A DNA stretch of 64,000 nucleotides from Chryseolinea serpens (lineage in GTDB: Bacteria > Bacteroidota > Bacteroidia > Cytophagales > Cyclobacteriaceae), in NCBI RefSeq assembly GCF_900129725.1, contig NZ_FQWQ01000003.1, positions 857,896 through 921,895 on the forward strand, given 5' to 3'. Shown here one piece after another: positions 63,387 to 64,000 of this stretch (positions are counted from its first letter, which is position 1; each line of letters starts with the position of its first letter). Under the pieces are notes generated by a model. The model was not told where the DNA came from and searched no databases. It worked only from the letters and a program-made list of their open reading frames with translations. The position numbers were made by a program, and so were the translations under genes.

Positions 63387-64000
63387 AGACGGTCGATTTA
63401 GTCAGCACAATCAAAAACAGACGCGCACAGAAGGCCGCCTGTCCGGCGTCTAATTTCGGAAATTGGATCGTCTGATAAAATCCCCCGGGAATTAACCCAT
63501 CCGGCAATGATCCTGTACAGGACAAGCCCAAATCATTGATTTTGGGTGATGATGGTCACCCAACGCTCTGTTGTTTGTTGGACCTTCAAAAACGAGTTCT
63601 ACCCATCCTTGCCAGTGTCTCCATAAGAAGGGCGCACCCACTTGTTGGCGGAACGCTAACAAGTTTTATTCCAATACCGTGACCTCACCAAAGCAACCCC
63701 CTCCTTCATCATCCCCCTCGCTATAAAAAACGCATCCACCACATGCTGATCCTGCGCAAAATTATAAACCCGCCACCGCCCTTGTTGGTGTTCTTCACCA
63801 ACAAGTTTCTAGCCCGGGAGATTCACATCACCAGCACCCTCCGAGGCCACACGTATTGATCATCCCTTCATCATAAAAAACGCATCCACCACATGTTGAC
63901 CCTGCGGAAAATTATAACCCCGCCGCCGCCCTTGTTGGTGTTCTTCACCAACAAGTTTCTGGCCCGAGACATTCACATCACCAGCACCCTCCGAGGCCAC
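63387..64000. repeat. Intergenic region with a 150-bp tandem repeat and hairpins, truncated by window end
   Basis: A GC-rich region with no gene. The first part (63387-63700) holds the DUF1223 promoter side and the hairpins CCCAAATCA/TGATTTTGGG (63527-63546) and GGGTGA/TCACCC (63544-63561). From about 63701 a 150-bp unit begins (63701-63850), repeated at 63851-64000 with about 87% identity by eye; the second copy runs to the last base, so the array may go on. Each unit carries the hairpin CTTGTTGGTG-TTCTT-CACCAACAAG (63781, 63931). A related stem CTTGTTGGCG/CGCTAACAAG stands at 63641-63663. Confidence 0.85.

Noticed and set aside
63701..64000. CRISPR-like array
   Set aside because: Two units of 150 bp with high identity throughout, no short repeat with unique spacers and no cas genes; a tandem duplication fits better.

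Overview
The window reads as chromosomal DNA from a gliding-type member of the Bacteroidota, most likely a Cytophagales of the Chryseolinea/Ohtaekwangia kind (the genus is inference). Evidence: type IX secretion (T9SS) components and cargo (a type B C-terminal sorting domain at the left edge, a PorP/SprF-OmpA fusion, two proteins ending in type A sorting domains), many secreted or lipid-anchored proteins with Bacteroidota-style signal peptides, a TPR-coupled histidine kinase, DUF2911, GH78, GH63-like and GDE glycosidases, and a general lack of strong Shine-Dalgarno sequences. No rRNA, tRNA, phage, transposase or CRISPR array was found. Most of the window is ordinary chromosome; the unexplained structure lies mainly in the intergenic repeats.

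Layout. 1-2.7 kb: T9SS cargo end and PorP-OmpA, then a nested REP-like inverted repeat. 2.8-5.3 kb: voltage-gated-type K+ channel and moaC (minus), divergent from moeA. 5.4-7.9 kb: glycerate kinase and ffh. 8.2-11.8 kb: DUF2911 protein, then a zinc-protease/RimK/aspartoacylase-type operon and a DedA protein. 11.9-16.0 kb: glutamine cyclotransferase, orphan PhnD-like binding protein, NIPSNAP gene bracketed by heptad-repeat hairpin elements, mtgA. 16.2-18.2 kb: mutarotase, lactonase and SDR dehydrogenase of oxidative deoxysugar (L-fucose/L-rhamnose) catabolism. 18.2-25.1 kb: PHP metallohydrolase, HicAB toxin-antitoxin, NagB-type deaminase, GH78 rhamnosidase and YdjC-type deacetylase. 28.3-33.8 kb: SDR, GH63-like glucosidase and glycogen-debranching-type enzyme, probably one operon. 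34-44 kb: T9SS cargo, tautomerase and Crp-type regulator around a 24-bp palindrome, ABC permease, DUF1080 hydrolase, L,D-transpeptidase, with three copies of a dispersed X-Y repeat between them. 44-51 kb: MarR-GNAT fusion, amidohydrolase, membrane protein plus divergent saccharopine-dehydrogenase-like protein, HxlR and AraC regulators with VOC and DUF1569 genes. 52-64 kb: TPR histidine kinase, GNAT, barrel protein, CARDB T9SS cargo, lipoprotein, zinc-ribbon microprotein, ECF sigma factor, peroxiredoxin, DUF1223 protein, then a 150-bp tandem repeat running off the window.

How the genes work together: several blocks concern uptake and breakdown of plant or microbial glycans (GH78, YdjC, NagB, DUF1080, fucose/rhamnose oxidation, GH63/GDE) and envelope functions (MtgA, L,D-transpeptidase, T9SS). 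The strongest candidates for undescribed biology are the X-Y dispersed repeat family, the hairpin family with compensatory changes, the inverted repeats around the NIPSNAP gene, the conserved rim-type operon, and two enzymes whose key motifs are altered (SDR at 17418 and saccharopine-dehydrogenase-like protein at 47155).
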